Source: Hypomesus transpacificus
Lineage: Eukaryota > Chordata > Actinopteri > Osmeriformes > Osmeridae
DNA length: 64,000 nucleotides
Direction of reading: 5' to 3'
Assembly: GCF_021917145.1 (NCBI RefSeq)
Contig: NW_025813780.1
Coordinates: 62,001-126,000 of the forward strand
Of the stretch, positions 50,339 through 62,343 are shown piece by piece. The notes beneath the pieces were generated by a model, which made no database searches, was not told the DNA's origin, and saw nothing but the letters and a program-made list of their open reading frames with translations. Each line of letters begins with the position of its first letter. Position 1 is the first letter of the stretch. Made by a program: the position numbers and the translations under genes.

Positions 50339-51525
50339 AGTATCAAGGTGGCATAATTTGTATGCTGATGACACACAACTTGATCTGCCTTTGAAACCCA
50401 ATGATACTGTTTAACCTCTTTTTATACTGCATTGCGGATATAAAAAAGTGGCTTTCAAGTAATTTTCTCCAACTAAACTAGGAAAAGACCGAAGTGATCA
50501 TTTTGGTCCTGCTGGCTCGAGAGCTAGTCTTCGTAAAATGATTAGTAATTTTTTTCTCTAGTGTCAACTCACATGTTAGGAACCTTGCAGGGGCGTGTCC
50601 AGACATTTTTAATAGGGGTGGCACCAGGGATGGCCCGCCTCTGACTGGGCATATAGCCAATCATATATTGGGGTGGCCAATCAGATTTCAGGGGTGGCCC
50701 GTGCCACCCTAGGCCACTCCCTAAACACGCCCCTGGAACCTTGGGTTCATTATTGACTCGGACCTTGGGTTGGTCAAGCAGATTAACTCTGTGGTGAAAA
50801 ATCGTTTCTATCAGTTACGACTGATTTCCAAGGTCAAATCTGCTTTGTCTTTTAAAGACCTTGAAACTGTCATTCATGCTTTTATCACCTCACGTTTAGA
50901 TGATTGTAATTCCCTCTATGATGGTCTCCCCAAGTCCTCAATTGACCGTCTTCAGATGGTGCAGAATGCTGCTGCCAGAATTTTATCGTCCACTACAAAG
51001 TTTGACCACATTACCCCAGTCTTGGCCTCTTTGCACTGGCTTCCTGTCCAGTTTAGATTACATTTTAAAATGTTATTGTTTGTTTTTAAAGCTCTTAATG
51101 GACAGGCCCCTTCATATATCTCGGACCTCTTAAAATTACACACACCCATTAGGTCACTGAGGTCTGCGGACAAGCTACTTTTATACACTCCCCGATCACG
51201 CTGTATACACACAAGTGATAGGGCCTTTTCAGTTGTTGGTCCTAAACTGTGGATTCAGCTTCCCCTGTCTATTAGGCAGACTCCATCTTTGTCTATTTTT
51301 AAATCCAAGACCCACCTTTATGTTCTGGCGTTTCCCACCACTTGAGTTGTGCTGTTGCTTGTTTTGCTGTTGTTGACTGTTTTGTATTTTGTTTTTACTT
51401 TGTATATTATAGTGCTTTTTAAATATGTATTTGGATTACTGTTTTTGTGCATTTGTTTGGCACCTTGGTCAGCCTTGCTGTGTTGTGAGTGTGCTTTATA
51501 AATACAATTTACTTACTTACATACA
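50339..51525 (+). mobile_element. L2/CR1-like LINE 3' fragment, copy 3
   Basis: Block-X copy of the 28960 LINE fragment. Its open stretch is 50770-51345. Confidence 0.85.
50588..50735. mobile_element. hAT-like MITE, copy 3
   Basis: Same 148-bp element as copies 1 and 2. It carries the G-to-A difference at 50630. Confidence 0.9.
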
Positions 51526-52158
51526 TTATACTAAACCCAACAAAACTGAATTCACAATTTTCAGCAATTCAGACTATGGTGGAAGAGAATACTGACATTT
51601 GATATTGCTTGCTTCATTGAAAGGTTGTTGGCAGCTCAGTGTATACCATTTTGTTTCAGCTAAATTCATCCTTGACCACCTAAACCACCTACCCCCACCC
51701 CTCCTCCATGGGAACAGTTATGTTGCCACAGTCTGGCAACAGGACAGTTCATGATCATGTTGAAAACTGAACAGTTGAGTTTTCCCTGGAAGATGTAATA
51801 AAACAAATGAACTCATAAAACAAAAGCCTCTTCGCTCAATTGGATAGACCTACAACCAATCATAGCAACGAAATCTGTTGTTTGTTAATTAACTACTATG
51901 AATTAGTTTGTTAACTAATTCCACCCATTGCTCTTTCGTGACGTTGTTGATTACGTTGCTGTCCATCATCTGTCCATCGTCGTATAAAGCCCACCCTGGC
52001 AATTTCATTGGTCCGCCCAGCTCCTGGTTTAATATAGTTTGTCCCCAATACGAGCCCCTCCAGACCCAACTTCCCGACCAAATTTTTGGTGTGGGCGGGG
52101 CTAAGTTGGGCTGGAAGCCAGGCTAGTAATGAGCTACTAGCTCAGCCCTTTTCGAAGG

Positions 52159-52879
52159 CAAGGATATCTTTTGTAAAGCCAACAAGCCCCAACTAGCGCA
52201 GGCATTCACTGATTTCTCAAGCAAGACATCTAAAAAAACTGTCCTGGATTCTATCCCACCAACTGAGCAATATACCCTTGACGGTGGCTCCCTGGTTCAC
52301 CGCTTGGCATGGAAAAAGAGGGCCATATGCAGACTTTACCATACACCATTATGGTAAAGCAACAGTTGTTTTTGAAGTTTTATCAAAGTTCCTTCCATCA
52401 AAGACAATACGCATCAGAGACGTGGTGAAACACTCACCCCATTGTTAACTTCAATGCAGAGACTGATTTTATGGGAAGAAAGGATGATTTCCTTTCCAGA
52501 TCTTGCAACAAACAAGAACTTCTCAATCTTATGACCGAGGAGCTGGAGAAGGGCTGCACTGTTAGTAATGCATCAGGTGATGCTGACGTGGACATTGTCA
52601 AAGCTCCAGTTAAGGCCTAAGAACATCAGCCCACAACCTTGATAGGGGAGGATACAGACATACTCATTCTTTTCGTCTACTATGCTGGGACGAACAATAG
52701 AGGCCTCTAGAGTCCAAAACTACTGAAGTGTACAACATTAGTGAGATGAAACGCCTTCTGGGTAGTGACTTGTGTTCCCAGTTGCTGTTTATTCACGCCT
52801 TCACAGGATGTGATACAACCCGCATTTTTTGTGTTGGCAAACAGACAGCGTTCCAGAAACTTGTGAATGGTGAATCAAC
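52159..52879 (+). pseudogene. Broken HAFTGCDTT ORF, copy 3
   Basis: Block-X copy of the element at 30780 with the same defects. Confidence 0.5.
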
Positions 52880-53388
52880 TATCCTGTCCTGTCCTGTCCA
52901 ATGTGTTTCTGCTCCCACATCAAGCAAGGAATGTCATAGAGGATCCTGGGGCCAAGGCAATGGCAGTGATGTTTGGCGGAAAGAGTACCTATTCACTTGT
53001 GTTACATCCCTCGCCGTGCTTGTATGCGTGTTCTGCATTGTTGTGTGCTTGTCTTCCCTTCTGTTTCCCCTCATTCTCGTTGCTGCAACCAGGTGCCCGT
53101 CAGCGATTGGCTCCCGCCTCCATTCCCCGTCACCGCTGCACCTACGCTCATCAACCTCCGTCCAGGATTGGCTGTCGTCACCACTCCCCCGTCGCCAACA
53201 CCCTGCACTCGTCCAATCGTCTGTCTGTCCACATTTAAAACCTGTTCTGTTCGGTCTCTAGCCCTGTGTAAGGAGTGTGTGCCATGTATGTTTTCTTAGT
53301 ATAGGGACATCTTTTGGTTGCGCAGATAGAACCCTTTTGTTACTTACCTTTCTTTTTTTCCCCTTTTTTTTTGTGTGAAATAATTCAG

Positions 53389-54239
53389 TTCAGTTTTGGC
53401 TTGTTCCGGTGATTTTATTTTAGTCAAAATCCACAATTGCTATGAATAGAATATATATGTTTGGACAAATTGTGTTGATTTTGAAACAAAATGGGAAAAG
53501 TAGTACTCTGCACTTTTTGATTATGTCTAAAACATTGACATGATGACGCCAGGAGTACAGTGAGACAATCTACAGCGCAAGACCTGACAAGCCAGAAGTT
53601 CAACATGGTGTAGACAGTATCTTGGTTTAATAGCCTAGGTCTATGGGTAGGATGTTGGAGTTTTGATAACTGTAATACGGTTCCACAAGAGGAAATGCTT
53701 GGAATTACTAGCAAACTGTAAAGCAGATTTTCTGTGTACATGTGCAGCCTGAGTCTCTGTAAGGTCAAGATGTCCTGCAGCGAGGCCCCCTCTGAACAGA
53801 ATATGGCACAAAGCCCAGACAGTGGGGAGACAGTAAGGAAAATCATGTACATGTACAACTAGGGCTATGTGATTAACGACCACTTCACCTGCTGAATGTT
53901 CTAGTGCATCAGCGCACTGACCACTGAAGACCTGTTACAAAGTAATTCTGTGCATTCTATATCTGTGCTGTCCAACTCATGTATTGAAGCATGGCTGAGA
54001 GACAGAGTTTTCACTCATGCCATCAGTTTGTCTTGAACTGATTGTTTGAATCAATAAAACATATCAGAAAAAACCTTACTGTACAAGTTCATGGATTCCA
54101 GTGTATTAATTTCAGTCTTAGTCTTTTAAACAGCCTGTATCCCAATACATGCAAACAGAACCTACCGTTAACACCTGTTCAGATTTAGCTTACTTTTGCT
54201 TTTTCTCGACTAAAGAGCTTTATATATTTGTACAACTCC
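53389..54239 (-). pseudogene. Exonless lipoxygenase remnant, copy 3
   Basis: Block-X copy of the remnant at 32010. The orphan TATATAAA is at 54219-54226. Confidence 0.75.
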
Positions 54240-54658
54240 CCCCCCCCCCCGCCCCCCTCCGATCAAGGTCCTAATATTTCCTTGTATGTCTGAGTCCAGA
54301 ATCCAATCTATCTTTTTATTTGCAAAGCAAGGTGAATACAGCATCAACAACTTTTCACAGTAAGGACAAACTACCACTACCCCTACTCTAACACAAATCA
54401 ACTCTCATTTTAATAACCCCCTCTCTTGCAACACTATTGCATGAAATTTTACAATCTCCTGGCACACATTACTTCATATTCCAGAAGCCTTTCAACTTCA
54501 AGTGTAATGCAAAACCTTCCTACTTCACATTTGTCATTATGCTATCACAGTGTCAGGCTCTACACCCTTTCAAAGTTTACTTAGACGTGCAGAACATAAA
54601 TTGCCTCTAGGGGGTGTTACAAACACCAGTTCCAAAACATTTATTTCTACAAAATCAC

Positions 54659-57600
54659 TCATATTGTTATACTATTCTCAATATTTGTAGGGTTCAAGTA
54701 GATGTATGGCAGTTTCAGCTTTGAGTTCCTTGTATTGATGAACTCGCTCAGGAAGGACAACTCGGTCTGCAGTTGCTTCTTCATCTTCTTGGGAGAAGCC
54801 TCATCAAAGTATTCATCTGGGTATGTTCCAAGGGGAACCTGGAGGACAAGAAATGGTGTCTTGATGAAAATTATGGAATGGACAGAGATAAGTTTGAATT
54901 CACTCAATTATTATCATTGCTCCTATAAAAAACTATAGGCATCCTCACAAAGTCATCAAATTTCTTGCTGAGCAACCACACTGAGGCCATGTTGTTGACT
55001 GAGGTGCCAACATTTGGTAGGGTCTTCAAGATAGAGTGCATACCAGACCTCCCTTTCGTGGTCGGAGGAGGGTTGTTCAGAAACAAGGGGTTGTTGGCAA
55101 TCCAACTGGAGTAGTCAAACTACTAGGCATAAAATATAAAAAATGAAAAGAACAATGGAATGCATGTAATTTAGGTTACATATAGGGAAATAGCATGTGA
55201 TAAATATATATGTGTATATATATATATGAGCTTATTGACTATTTGAATGTCACCTGTCCCATGTTAACAGCATTATGTTGAGCAGAGACTAGGAAGATGA
55301 TCATTGTAATGAACTTGACCAGCTCGCCCACTGTATGAAACGATTCAGGGATTCCTGGAAAGACCAGAGCAGTCACTGTCTCTGAAACATGTCACATTCA
55401 ACAATTCCTTCAGAGACATTTGCAAACTTTAAGGCTGAGTACCTGACTTGCTGTTTCCAAGAAAACCATACATGAAGATCTCTTTAATCCAGTCTTGGAG
55501 CTCCGAGTCCCTGGACACCTCACTGTCAGAGGGGTAGTAGTACTCCACCATCCCCTTGACAAAGCTATAAAACAAAACACAACACAGAGAATAGACCTTC
55601 AGAGCTCGGGTTCAGTTTGAAGTTAATCCAAAAACAGCTGAACAGCTTTGCGCTACCTGTTGATGATCTTCCACAGCTTCAGGCCGTCATCCCTGTAGTA
55701 ATAGTGGGGGATGAACTGCATTCCTCGTGCAGTAATGTCCTCCGGCAGACAGAGGGAGCTGTAAGTTAAATCTGACAGTGACCTCTTCAAAAGTTCTTTC
55801 AGACCATTTCCATCTATCAAACCCTGAAGAAACAAACACACAAGTCACAACAATAAACTGTTGTGGCTAACACAATAATCTGGATCAACCCTGATCTAGT
55901 TCTGTTGAACTCTCACTTTTCACACTGAGATATTAAGGGAAATGTAAACTTATGAATGGCAATGTACATTTGTCAGGGGTCCATCTGGACTGATTAGTCG
56001 TTTACGAGCAAGGACATTTATCTGCAGAGTGTAACGAAAGTGGGGAGTCAGCATCTGGAATGCAAATAAGAACAGTGGAGAGAAGAAAAGTGAATACATT
56101 GTGTTACAAAAATTCCACAAAGACAATTGTTACCGAAGTACTATGCTTTGGTAAAAGCCTATATTTTAAAATTCCATATCACCATTTACATGTTTTTAGC
56201 CATGAATCAATGTGTACAACTGGACCCAAGTGTCCATATTGAAATGCACTATTTTACACAAAATGTACCTTGTAAATGGGGTGTATCACAGGAAAGTTCC
56301 GAAAGGTTGCCATTGCAAAGACCTCTGCCAGCAGGTGGGTGTTCAGTAGATGGTGAGTAATCTGATAGTCATTGAAATCTGCACATCTCATATATAACTT
56401 GGCTAACAGCCAGTCATGCTCTGAGTCACTAGGCAGAAAGATGGGGCAATGCTCCGAAGGTACTTGTCCCAGCTGTGAGAAATGAAAATGGTCAAATAAC
56501 AAAGAGGTGTATGTCTATAATACAGGCTAACATCTTTTTGGCATTAATGTACCTGGATGGCAATGGGCAGCAATTTGTCCTCTGGGTTCTTGTAGAAAAG
56601 ACAGAATCCTGGAGTCAGAGGAAGAGGCTCACCATTGACAACCCTGGTTGGCAAACCCTCTAGTTTCTTATAGTCACAAATGAATATGTTCCCTTCCTGT
56701 GTGGAAAACAAAACATATCATCTTAACTGCACTGTTATGGAAGACAGGAAAACTCAGTTTGCATATCTCAGATCCACATTAACAATTTAAACTCAGACCT
56801 TGGTCTCTCTGGCTAGAGAGCTCCCAGACTCCAGGAAGGGCTGTACCATCTCGTCAGTGACAGGAAAGTTGGGGGGAAGTTTGGAGTAGCATTGGATCAC
56901 ATTGGGGTTGGTTCCATTAAGATACTGGGACCCAAAGAATTCATCATCTTTCCAATGGTCATAGATGTACTCTGGAAGGAGCATTTTGATTGTCATTTTA
57001 TACATACAAGACATATTGGGTAAATTACAAAGAGGATTACAACAGACAATATGAAAGCCCTCTTTGAGATATATTGTATTCCTGCAAAAGAAGCACAAAA
57101 AGCACAAAAGAGCATTTGTTCAAGAGGATTTGTTTATCTACCTGCTATGGGTGTCCTCTTGTACCAGAAGACCTTCTTCATGTCCTCCAAGGATTTCCAG
57201 TGCTCAGTGGAGGATGCAAGACCCTTAAGGTTGAGCTCAGCCAAACTGGAGAGGAAATTGGACAACAGGAAAACGGTAAAAGGTTAAAACAAATCAATTA
57301 AAACTTAGCAAGGTTATTTTGTAGCTGTGTCTTAAAATTTTTTTTTACACAAACTACAAGTATACTGTGTGTGTGTGTATGTATATATATGTAATGGATA
57401 ATGCCCGACGAGGTGTAAAATATCACCTGATAATGGACTCCGCGTAAGCAACCGTCCTCCGCAGGTGATATTGTACACCTCGTCGGGCATTATCCCTTAC
57501 ATATAGCACTACATACACGCACACGCATACCAGTACGTGTGTTGTGTATCAACAACATGTTTTACTCAGTACCTCAATCATTAACATACAATGCACAGTA

Positions 57601-59347
57601 CTTGTCAATTTGGAGTGAATAAACAGCAACTCACGCCATGGATTTGGTGTAGATGAAGTCCCCAAGTTTAGAGAAGGAAAATCGGACTTCAGAAGGGAGG
57701 GAAAAGGTGTCAGTGATGCTGTTAATGTAAGGCACCCCCTTTGCATATTCAGCCCACCTGAATATTGAAAAAAGAGAATGCAAACACAGGTTCTGAAGCA
57801 ACACAGCAAAACATTTCAATTGGTAATTCTTCAATGAATTAGGAAACTAGTTACTTTAGCCAGTTTTCTAAAGAAGTAAATTGACTTTTTTTAACTTTAT
57901 TCATTTATAGTTTCAAAGGGTTTCCTTTGGAGAGGAAATGTTGGGAGGGTAACTAGTAGCTAGACAATATAAAGTGAATACATTGCAGATGCAGCTAATT
58001 GTATCTGCATGTCAATAATAATGTGCATTGGCCTAAGCACAGAGCAAGTACAAAGACACAATCACTCACTTGAACAGTTGCTTATGAAGCTCCACCTCCT
58101 GTTTCCTGTGCTTAACCAGTAAAGGAAGCTCATCCTCAAAAACCTTGGTGGCTGAGAGATAGTGAAAAGACTTAGGCTACATCATTTACTAACGTTATTA
58201 AATAAATGCAATGTTTATTTACAAGATTTCATGAATAACTGAAGGCTTATTTTGTTTAACAAATACAAATTCCAGATTTACCTTGCCCTCCCCTGAGCTC
58301 TACAACCTCCCCCCTGGAAATCCATCTGTAGCAGGGGAACAGGATGACATCACCCTCCGGGGTCGTCACGACGATCTTGGAGCAGAACCACTCGTTTTCA
58401 GGCAAGTAAAGGAACTGTTCTTTTTCCAGCTTGACCAGGAGGGGGCGCCCCAGAGACGAGGTGCTGGTGACAGTGTAGCTGCTCGTCTGACATACAAGAT
58501 GGACAATTATCATTGAATAAGAATATTTAAATGAATAATAATAATAAGTGAGCAGGATGCCATGTGTCTGAGAGGCTGTTACTTTCATGTCCCAATGCAA
58601 ACATCTCCTTCTGACGGATATTGGAGTGGTAAGATCAAGACCCCACCCCTAGTTCCTCAGCTTGAAGCAAATGCTTAAATGCTTCGGTCATATTGCATTT
58701 CAGTGTTGTCACCCAGCTTGTTCTCGATGGATTGGCAGTATTGCATTTCAGTTTTGGCTTGTTCTAGTGATTCTATTTTATCAGCTCAAGTCAAAATATC
58801 CACCATCTTTATAAATATAATATTTTTAGCTAAATTGTGTTGATTTTTAAACAAAATGGGAACATTAGTACTCTTTGCACGTTTTGCTATGTCAAAGACA
58901 GACATGATGAAGCCAGGAGCACAGTGAGACAATCTACAGCGCAATAACACAAAGTATATAGGCTATATTCATTAACCTAGCCTGGTTTCTTTTTGCACAC
59001 AGTATTGTCAAATACATTTGTAAGTTCATACAACTTGAGACACTGGCCTTCATTTATCAATCTAACATAGTAACCAGCACAGATTAGTATGCAGAAAATG
59101 ATCTACTAAAAGGGTTCACATGTGATTCAAGAAACATTCTTATATCTCATCACATGAAAAAAACTATGGATTTTGAACGGTTCATAGGTTTTTAACTCAC
59201 CTGCCCAGTTTGGAAATCTAGACCATAGTTGTCCAGGTTTGTGCGGCTACTCTGCCCGTCTGTTCCAATCAGTGTGACATATATATAGTCAGATGTCTCA
59301 GACAGCGCCCTATCGCCTGTAGTCACTTCTACTTTGTACTCTGCCAT
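54659..59347 (-). CDS. Lipoxygenase F, ALOX family
   Basis: Exons 1-14: 59201-59347, 58282-58486, 58070-58151, 57635-57757, 57142-57245, 56799-56971, 56553-56696, 56269-56472, 55968-56054, 55657-55823, 55443-55564, 55254-55354, 54949-55119, 54659-54838; 669 residues, in frame, ligands and Ala410 intact. Exons 2-14 encode the same residues as D by eye. Exon 1 differs ([10 protein letters not shown] and SSRTNLD, against [10 protein letters not shown] and SNRTHLD), placing the variation in the PLAT domain. The 5' flank is unduplicated and diverged from C-E, so F is the array's upstream end. Intron 1 is shorter than in C-E and lacks the 190-bp insertion. Confidence 0.92.
57391..57500. mobile_element. 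Hairpin MITE in intron 4 of F
   Basis: Same 110-bp inverted-repeat element and position as in D. Only the flanking AT/GT microsatellite differs in length. Confidence 0.85.
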
Positions 59348-59551
59348 GATAGTTTGGTATAAAATCACTAGAACAGATGAGAAAAAACCTTACTGTGCAA
59401 CTTCATGGATTCCAGGGTATTAATTGCAGCATGTGTCTTTTAAACAGCCTGCATCCCAATACATGAAAACAGAACCTACCGTTAACTCCTGTTCAGATTA
59501 AGCTTGCTTTAGCTTTTTCTCTTGACCAGAGATCAGTTTTGTTTTGGAAGC

Positions 59552-59559
59552 TTTATATA
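59552..59559 (-). promoter_or_regulatory. TATA box of lipoxygenase F
   Basis: TATATAAA 205 bp upstream of the ATG. It is conserved although the surrounding flank has diverged from C-E. Confidence 0.6.
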
Positions 59560-59828
59560 TTTGTACAACTCCTCCCCTTGAAGAATAACAATTTGGTTGT
59601 AAAACAGGTCACATCTAGCAGGCTGGAATGCAAATAACCCCCTAAGGTTATAGAGAAGGTCAGTCTCATCCTCCCTTTAATTGTTGGTTTAAACTAAGAA
59701 TCTTGGAATGAAGTTTGACTTCGAGCCTACCCAGGATGGCCTGAGGTGGTCTTCTCCTGGAGATTTTATCTTCTCTAGGCTCATTTTCTGATGTATACTA
59801 CAATTCCAGGACTCTCTGTGTCCGTCTT

Positions 59829-59859
<31 letters not shown>

Positions 59860-60059
59860 GTATGTGCACATTTTCTAGTGGTAATTTTGTTGAAAATTTG
59901 CTTGAGAACCGAGCACTATGCAAAGTTGTAATTTTGCAAGTGTCCATGTGCAAAACATGAATGTTGCCTGTGGGCACCTGCAGTGCCTCCTGATGCTCTG
60001 ATGAATGAGGAGGCATGCTGGAAAACATCTCCACCTTCTAGCAGACTTCACCACACCTA

Positions 60060-60377
60060 CCCTGCTCCATCTTCTCCTGCCTCCTCCGCCTCACCTCCCC
60101 TGCCACCTCCTCACCTCCCCTGCTCCAGCCTCTCCTGCCTCCTCCTCCTCCAGCCTCTCCTGCCTCCTTCTCCTCAACTCCCCTGCTCCAGCCTCTCCTG
60201 CCTCCTCCTCCTCCCCTGCTCCAGCCTCTCCTGCCTCCTCCTCCTCCCCTGCTCCAGCCTCCCCTGCCACCTCCTTCTCACCTCTCCTGCCTCCTCCTCC
60301 TCCCCTGCTCCAGCCTCTCCTGCCTCTTTCTCCTCAACTCCCCTGCTCCAGCCTCTCCTGCCTCCTCCTCCCCTGGA
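60060..60377. repeat. C/T-rich minisatellite
   Basis: Imperfect tandem repeats of about 33 bp built from CTGCTCCAGCCTCTCCTGCC and CTCCTCCTCCC. It is almost pure pyrimidine on + with strong strand asymmetry; the minus strand is G-rich. The long open frames over it (such as 59983-60567) are composition artefacts. Confidence 0.9.
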
Positions 60378-60744
60378 AAATGCCAAATGTTTTTGTGACT
60401 TGGATACAATTACCATTAATTGTATTAAACATTGTATTAAGTATTGTACTTACAATGTGTCTAACTATGATTGTTGGATTATTGGTATGTCTGTGGCTCA
60501 AAAATCTAATGAACCAGGCACTGGTTTATTAGGTCACATGACCAAGGTGCTATGGAACAAAACTTGAACATTGTTTAATTATATATTATTGAATACAAAC
60601 AGACTCAAACAAATTGAGTTTGAAATGTGTCATTGCCATTGGGTTAGAGAGCTAGAACCAGTTGACAGTTTTAGGAGTACTGGGAAACTGTTAATGGTCC
60701 CTAACTGCTGTTTGTGGACACGAAGAAAACTTCAGGCAAATTTA

Positions 60745-61115
60745 CATCTACATTTACATTTATTCATTTGGCAGACGCTTTTATCCAAAGCGACTTCCAA
60801 GAGAGAGCTTTACAAAAGTGCATAGGTCAATGATCATAAACAACGAGATACCTCCAAAAACATTGTGGGTAATCAAAACATGAAGCATGCATTGTGACAA
60901 GGAAATAAGTGCCAATAGGAAGAAACATAAGAGCATGTAGTTAAACAAATTACAAATTAAACATGAACCTCAAAAGTGTTAGTGTAGCCTACCTGTAGGA
61001 AAGCAAGCAACAATAATATAATTTACAGCGAGTACAAGTAATTAAATCAGTTAAAAACTAGCCAATGCAGTGCAACAAGTCACCAATAAATGTAATGTGT
61101 TCCTGGAGGAAATAT
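60745..61115. repeat. Dispersed repeat, copy 2
   Basis: Starts CATTTATTCATTTGGCAGAC and aligns with 21364-21740 along its length, ending near TCCTGGAGGAAAT. Same family as copy 1. Confidence 0.65.
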
Positions 61116-61225
61116 CTTGTTATATCTCTAAACTGATGGTATCTTTATGAGTGACTTCTTGAGAGAGAATTTGCTTAAAAATAGACACAACTTTCACTGA
61201 AACTTGCCACATTTTTCTCAAACTC

Positions 61226-61665
61226 ATAAGCGCAGCTAGTTCAGGCAGGGCAATCGGGCAACGCGTGTCATTCAATCATCGGGGACGTAAGGCGGCTTAC
61301 TCCACCTTCCTTCACTCCGCCCACTACCACACCCATGTTAAGTGCATATCCATTGGGACACATCCGATAAGGCGTCTTTAAAAGACGCGCGGATAGGCAC
61401 ACACACGCACACACTCATTTGTTGTATGATCAGTGCTGCTGCCGCCCTCCACCATCCCCTTCTCCCCCATGCTGTCTGTATTTTCTGTCCGCCAGGGGGA
61501 TTATATCTCTATTGCTCCCTGCCTCATATGTCAAGTCATGTATGTGTTGCATCGAGGAGGCAGGGAGTGCTTCCCTTAGATCATTCACTCCGCCAAAGTT
61601 AAATCTATGTCCATGTCATGTAACAATAAATGCTCAAATCTAATACGTGATTGTCTTGACTGAAC
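61226..61665. repeat. Relative of the intron 1 insertion
   Basis: Shares the order of words GCTAGTTCAGGCAGGGCAA-like, TTGCTCCCTGCCTCAT, CACTCCGCCA, AATAAATG and GTCTTGACTGAACT with the insertion at 27479. It is longer here and so may be the fuller element. AATAAA near its end suggests an LTR or other transcribed unit. Confidence 0.5.
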
Positions 61666-62343
61666 TTCCTCTGATAGCTTTCACTCTCTAGATCCCGCTC
61701 ACTCTTTAATCTGTCTTCTAGTAGTTTGTCTCTCTCCTCTATTAATTTATTGTAGATCTGATTTTCTGCCGGGGGAGAATAATGTGTTGGGTTTAGACCA
61801 TTTGATGAAAACATCATTGAGCAGGCATATATTTTTGTAAAAAAAATGGTTGTTCTTTATCAATCCTCTATATTCAGAACTAACACAGACTTGAGGTTTA
61901 AGTTTAGTAGCTATACAAGACTTCACAACTAATCTCTCCCAATTCAATAGACTCTGTACCTCCCTGATCAATGGCGTTTCGAATACTTACCAAGCAAATA
62001 AGCAGATTCCTCTCTTTCAAGCTTGTCAGCTGGACTTTGTGAATAGCCTTCAACAGTAATGGTAGAAACTATCAGGTCAGATATACAATAATGCATTGCA
62101 TTAACATTTCACTGAATTCCCTCAAGTCTCCAGCTTGACTGGACGTTCATTTCAACCAGACTAAGACTCAGGGTCTGATGGAATAGGAAAAATGGACATT
62201 TAATTAAATGAACAAACCTCCTCAAGCAAAGTTATTAAAGAGGCTGTGTGGACGTGGAAATCTCCAGATTAAATTTATAATTCAATTTCTAGTATTCTGA
62301 TATTTTAATAATAGCACCATGATAAAAAAAACGGCAACCATAA

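Larger units (their letters stand above)
47914..56701. repeat. Duplicated block X, copy 3
   Basis: Third copy of the 8788-bp block, offset +21379 from copy 1. I noticed two substitutions against copies 1 and 2: A at 50630 (G in the others) and G at 53459 (C in the others). Confidence 0.9.
59348..62343. other. Intergenic region upstream of the array
   Basis: No gene is supported. The first ~450 bp is the 5' flank of F. A (GT)n tract lies at about 59829-59862. The rest is mostly repeats, listed separately. Minus-strand open frames at 61605-61971 match nothing I know. Confidence 0.5.

Noticed and set aside
26535-56701. Satellite DNA or a CRISPR-like array
   Set aside because: The repeating units are 8.8-11 kb and contain intron-bearing genes; this is segmental gene duplication in a vertebrate genome.
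59983-60567. 194-codon Ser/Pro/Leu-rich open frame (+)
   Set aside because: It is produced by the C/T-rich minisatellite; overlapping frames are also open and the sequence is pure composition.
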